Shown piece after piece: positions 60,656 to 64,000 of a stretch of 64,000 nucleotides of DNA. The notes below the pieces were generated by a model. It made no database searches and was not told where the DNA came from. It was given only the letters and a program-made list of their open reading frames with translations. The translations under genes were made by a program, and so were the position numbers. The stretch comes from Isoetes taiwanensis (lineage: Eukaryota; Streptophyta; Lycopodiopsida; Isoetales; Isoetaceae), in NCBI GenBank assembly GCA_021234155.1, contig JAJEKV010000040.1:11677072-11741071 (forward strand), read 5' to 3'. Within the stretch, counting starts at the first letter, position 1; each line of letters opens with the position of its first letter.

Positions 60656-60759
60656 GAAATTAGAATTAGAATTAGAATTAGAATTAGAATTAGAATTAGA
60701 ATTAGAATTAGAATTAGAATTAGAATTAGAATTAGAATTAGAATTAGAATTAGAATTAT
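60656..60759. repeat. (TTAGAA)n microsatellite, ~17 copies
   Basis: About 102 bp of uninterrupted AATTAG/TTAGAA hexamers. The minus frame through it reads poly(Ile-Leu), which is an artefact of the repeat. Confidence 0.95.
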
Positions 60760-60964
60760 TGTCCCTAGTGCCCTGAGGCCCCTGGACTGATGTAGCATGG
60801 GCGAGCTCCGAAATACGGTGCTACTAGCGCAACACGATGATACAATGTAGCCTTTCGGAGGTCTTTTCTTATTTTCTATTGATACCGGCACCCCACTTAT
60901 AATCGGCATCATGGCCGCGCGGTGGTATGTCGCTATCATCAGCTTTTAGCTGAGCTCTTTTCGG

Positions 60965-61795
60965 GCCTTAATGTCCCACCTTTCTGGTGGTTCATATTCG
61001 AAGCCCTCTTTCCTTGTGTACCTCCCAATGCTTGGTTGTCATATCCCTAATTGCATCTGCCATATCTTTTATTGTGTCTCCTCTTGTCATTAAGATGTGG
61101 GCCGGCTGCCCCCATCTTATATTTCTGTACTTGCTTCTAATGTCTCCATACACTGTACTTCGTTGAGCATGTGGCTCTCGCCTTCCACTTTTCCTATGTT
61201 ATAGATTCTGCAGATCCGGTTTCCTCTTTCCACTTTTCTCCACATCCTTTTCAATTCTTAGATCATGGCTCCTCATTCTAAATCTTGCCAAAGTGTCCCT
61301 TCTTGTTTTCCCTATTAGATTGTCCCTATACATCGGTTATCTTATCTGTTGGTCGGGGTTGAAGATTGCTATTAGCCATATGTTTTGGGATCACTATGTT
61401 TTTGTAGCCATGCTTTCGTTGCTATTTCGGCCCAGTCCTCATTCCATTTTCCTTCATTTACCAGGTTGCTCAGGTTTAGCCCCATCTCTCTCGTCCAAAC
61501 TGCCACCTCCCTGAACCACCCGCTGCCTGTGATGATAAGTGACTTGGCCGATTCGTTGATTGCGATTGTTGACAGCTTCTCAGCATGACCACCCTTGTTA
61601 TCTTTTATCAAATATCTGACGGTCCTCTCCCATGCCCTTACCGCCATTGGTTTCTAGCCTGTCTCATATACCATGGTTGTCAGAGGTGTATTTGAACGTA
61701 CTCTGAATTCCTGTCTATGCCATTGCCTAAAGATCCCTTCTTGCTTATCCCATTTCTTGTCTGATAGGCCGGGTCCCCATGCCTCGGATCCATAT
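60965..61795 (-). pseudogene. LINE reverse-transcriptase C-terminal remnant
   Basis: The minus strand reads QLYGSEAWGPGLSDKKWDKQ, the conserved L(L)YGSE(V/A)WG block after the polymerase in many non-LTR elements. It is followed by NTPLTTMVYETG, MAVRAWERTVRYLIKDNKGG and a Trp-rich end at about 61372. Further on, RFRMRSHDLRIEKD and a degenerate CRI-N-GKVEGESHMLNE segment (about 61100-61290) represent the usual C-terminal zinc-binding region. Frameshifts occur near 61650 and below 61370, and the upstream polymerase domain was separated by the LTR starting at 61801. It belongs to a different LINE type from the one at 27-33 kb. Confidence 0.62.
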
Positions 61796-61800
61796 AGCTG

Positions 61801-63401
61801 TGTTGTGACGCTCCCTGAATATATACGACACCTAGCCGTATACATACGGGGACTTTCCCCTCCCATGGCGACCAACTCGCCATGAGCAGGGCCCTCCGTC
61901 TATCCTGGGCCATCTATAGAAAGATGTCCGAGTAAAGGACACAGAGGGGTCATTCGGCCCACGCCTTCAATGGGGCTCCTACGTCGCGGAAGCATGAATA
62001 CAAGGTTAGCACGCAACATAAAATATATATAAATAACCACCACGAAGGGTGGCACATCCATCCAAGTACCAACGGCAAAGAAGATGCATTTAACCCTAGG
62101 GAAAACACCCCAAACCCCAGGTTCTACCCCGGTTCGGACTCCTGTGGGGATGGACTGACGGCTCGGTCTCAAGAGATCAGCAGCAGATAGAGGTATAACC
62201 CTCGGCGTTATCGGGCATAGAACGATTGGCTAGGGTTGTCCACTCCATCGCCCCTCCCGTGCACACTTTGCGGATGGGTCGATTCACGCTATGGCATCGC
62301 TATAGCCAGGGAGACGCAGACTCAAGGCATCACCCGCCGAGCCTACCCGGGGTTCATGGCGCCCGGTCCCGATGAGGCAGGTCGTGGGAAGCGCCCCTTC
62401 GGGATCACAAGTGGTTCCATGGGTGAGCTAGAGAATACGTGCCGCATCGGCGACCCCGCATCCGCACCCGACTTACTCACCCTAAATCTACTCAAAGTGC
62501 ATGGTGCCCCGTGACGGGTCACACCACTACACCTGTGGAGTGTCGGACCCATACCCAGGCCCCTCGTGGATGGCTATCGAGGCCTAGCCCACTGTAGGAG
62601 TCTCAGGAGCCTTTTATGTTCGTGCAAGACCCCACCCCCACTTCACCATTCGTCCCTTCTCTGGTGCTAAGCCAGTCCATAGCGTCTACGACCCGGTGGT
62701 CTCTTGTACACAGGCCGCAACTAATGGGAAATACAGGGATCAACCTAGGAGTATGCTACCAACATGGCTCAGAGGTCTCTACCCCCCTTAATTCCCCCAT
62801 TTCCAGAGTAATATCATGCAAAGAACTACCAATCCATCCTTTAAGAGCAAGACCAGAATCAGAAATAAAGAGAACTCACCTTTACAATCAAGAGTTAGTT
62901 CCTACAAGTAAAGCACAGAGAGAACAGAAGAAATAAACACAACAAGTGCCCAACGGGGGCGCTACCCTAGAATTCTCAAGCTATACTAACCACCCACCTG
63001 AGTTCCTGCTGGATCCGTTGCCATTTGGTGCTTCCATCTTCCCTGGACTTGGCGCTCAGCTCTGGATACACAGGTAAAGGTGCTTGGCAAAGGTGAGCGC
63101 TCAGCTCCTGCTCCTCTTGGACGATTAGGGGGGTCAATTAGGGATAGGGTGAAGTTGATGGCTCAATTTGGAATTCCCCATGCTGGCCAATCGATTTAGG
63201 CCAGGTGGCGCCTTCCCAAAGCATTTAGACATTAATTCCCTAATCTTAGGTTATTATTCTTAATGATTAAATTAACATGGCTAATTTAATCCCTTTTAGG
63301 TCAACCCCCCCTAGGTTACAGTACCCCATGGTGGCGTACCTTTACTGGGTGACGTGTCGGTATATTTATACGTATACCGTATAAATACTTGGAACGTCAC
63401 A
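61801..63401 (-). repeat. Long LTR (1.6 kb) of a Ty3/gypsy-like element
   Basis: Plus-strand ends are TGTTGTGACG (61801) and CGTCACA (63401), an inverted TGTGACG/CGTCACA pair with TG...CA termini. On the minus strand a purine tract (AAGGGGGGGAGAA, 63414-63402) abuts it, so this is the 3' LTR of an element whose body lies to the right. The five bases outside the left end (AGCTG) would be half of a target-site duplication. Inside, 63364-63388 holds a perfect 10 bp inverted repeat (TATTTATACG/CGTATAAATA) that supplies a TATA-like box on both strands. The middle (about 62100-62720) is GC-rich. Confidence 0.75.
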
Positions 63402-63414
63402 TTCTCCCCCCCTT
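63402..63414 (-). promoter_or_regulatory. Polypurine tract of the LTR element
   Basis: AAGGGGGGGAGAA immediately inside the LTR on the minus strand, the usual primer site for plus-strand DNA synthesis. A short frame overlapping it (NAEDSIISKGGRM then TGA in the LTR start) resembles the last residues of plant Ty3/gypsy polyproteins. Confidence 0.7.
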
Positions 63415-64000
63415 AGAAATAATGCTGTCCTCAGCATTGGGGTTAATTAATCAGAGACAGTTACCTGAAGAAACTGAAATAGGAGAAAGTATACATGAGA
63501 AAGGAAGATAACTCATTATTTCGGACAGTAATACATTAAAGTTGAAAATATATCAGAGTGCAAGCACCAAAGTGCATTTTACAGACTTATCATCCAAGGA
63601 CCGAAGTCCAATTTTGAAATATCATAAACGATGAAAATAACACATGTAAACAAAACGGATCTGAAAAAGTCAGGCCATCAGCAACCCTCTATACATGGGC
63701 AGGTCACGAACTGCTCACTGGTCTGCGCATGTCAATATATCAGTATATATAAATAATATAAATAGATTGTGGTTGAAGGGACCACCCCCTATAATGAATA
63801 AAGGAAAACCCTATGTACAAGGGAACCTATCATGTCTATGGTTTGCAATTCATGGCGGCATAAGGAATGGTCAAGTTTCCATGATAGCCGAGATGAACGC
63901 GGCCTATCAACTATATGTTGTCCAAGCAATTCGTGGTCATGTCAACATCGACAGTACACCACGTCCTAGAGAACACGAAGGTGATCTCATCATCGGTAAT
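63415..64000 (-). mobile_element. 3' internal region of the LTR element
   Basis: Continues the element to the window edge. Apart from the dozen codons next to the polypurine tract no long frame is open on the minus strand (a TGA lies about 45 bases upstream of the terminal stop), so the coding part is decayed or begins beyond 64000. No integrase or chromodomain signature is visible. Confidence 0.5.

Noticed and set aside
60656-60759. (TTAGAA)n as interstitial telomere
   Set aside because: The unit differs from the plant telomere repeats TTTAGGG and TTAGGG, and there are no degenerate telomere units around it.
60634-60939. 101-codon minus frame with a long Ile-Leu repeat, as a membrane protein
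   Set aside because: The repeat is the translation of the (TTAGAA)n microsatellite and the flanks show no protein features.
61673-61885. Plus-strand frames over 61.4-61.9 kb as genes
   Set aside because: They are shadows of the minus-strand LINE remnant, which shows recognisable motifs.
61801-63401. LTR read as belonging to an element to its left
   Set aside because: The polypurine tract is on the right-hand side in minus orientation, and left of the LTR is LINE coding sequence with no primer-binding site.

Overview
The window is nuclear DNA of a land plant. The evidence is a spliced gene whose product matches plant AP-2 mu adaptin almost end to end, exon remnants of a plant TopBP1/MEI1-type BRCT protein, a Ty1/copia element with the usual plant primer-binding site, a Ty3/gypsy-like LTR, and L1-type LINEs with DUF4283-like ORF1. 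Introns are short, the DNA is AT-rich and repeats dominate. The lineage (non-seed plant or angiosperm) cannot be fixed from what I can see.

Layout. 0-5 kb: AT-rich DNA, a purine-rich minisatellite (1.49-2.11 kb) and a decayed BRCT gene (3.57-5.16 kb, +). 5.3-6.0 kb: a frameshifted retroviral-type gag fragment (-). 8.3-13.9 kb: two copies of a ~0.7 kb segment, each holding the 3' end of a small Pro/Gly-rich gene (-). Between them lies a truncated copia element (9.19-11.59 kb, -) inserted in an aldo-keto reductase first exon. 14.3-19.2 kb: a rearranged set of direct and inverted duplications around a 5'-truncated LINE end and two simple-sequence tracts. 19.2-19.8 kb: an FCP1/NIF-like HAD exon (+). 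20-27 kb: no recognised gene, but a GC-rich 128 bp foldback, short tandem duplications and a recurring 22 bp palindrome. 27.2-33.7 kb: a near-complete but inactivated L1-like LINE (+) whose poly(A) tail abuts a 13.6 kb tandem array (33.72-47.30 kb, about 4.6 copies of a ~2.94 kb unit). 47.3-55.5 kb: mostly unrecognised, with two weak coding remnants. 55.57-58.80 kb: the AP-2 mu gene (-, 13 exons, 439 aa), the only gene that looks fully intact. 60.7-64 kb: a hexanucleotide microsatellite, a LINE C-terminal remnant and a 1.6 kb LTR of an element running off the right end.

The genes do not form a pathway. AP2M is a housekeeping endocytic gene; nearly everything else is mobile-element sequence, duplicated segments or pseudogene debris. 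The most unusual parts are the 2.94 kb array (exon-like open segments inside each unit, and copy differences concentrated at CAG/CTG sites), the dispersed palindrome, the foldback, and a conserved extra reading frame downstream of LINE ORF2.
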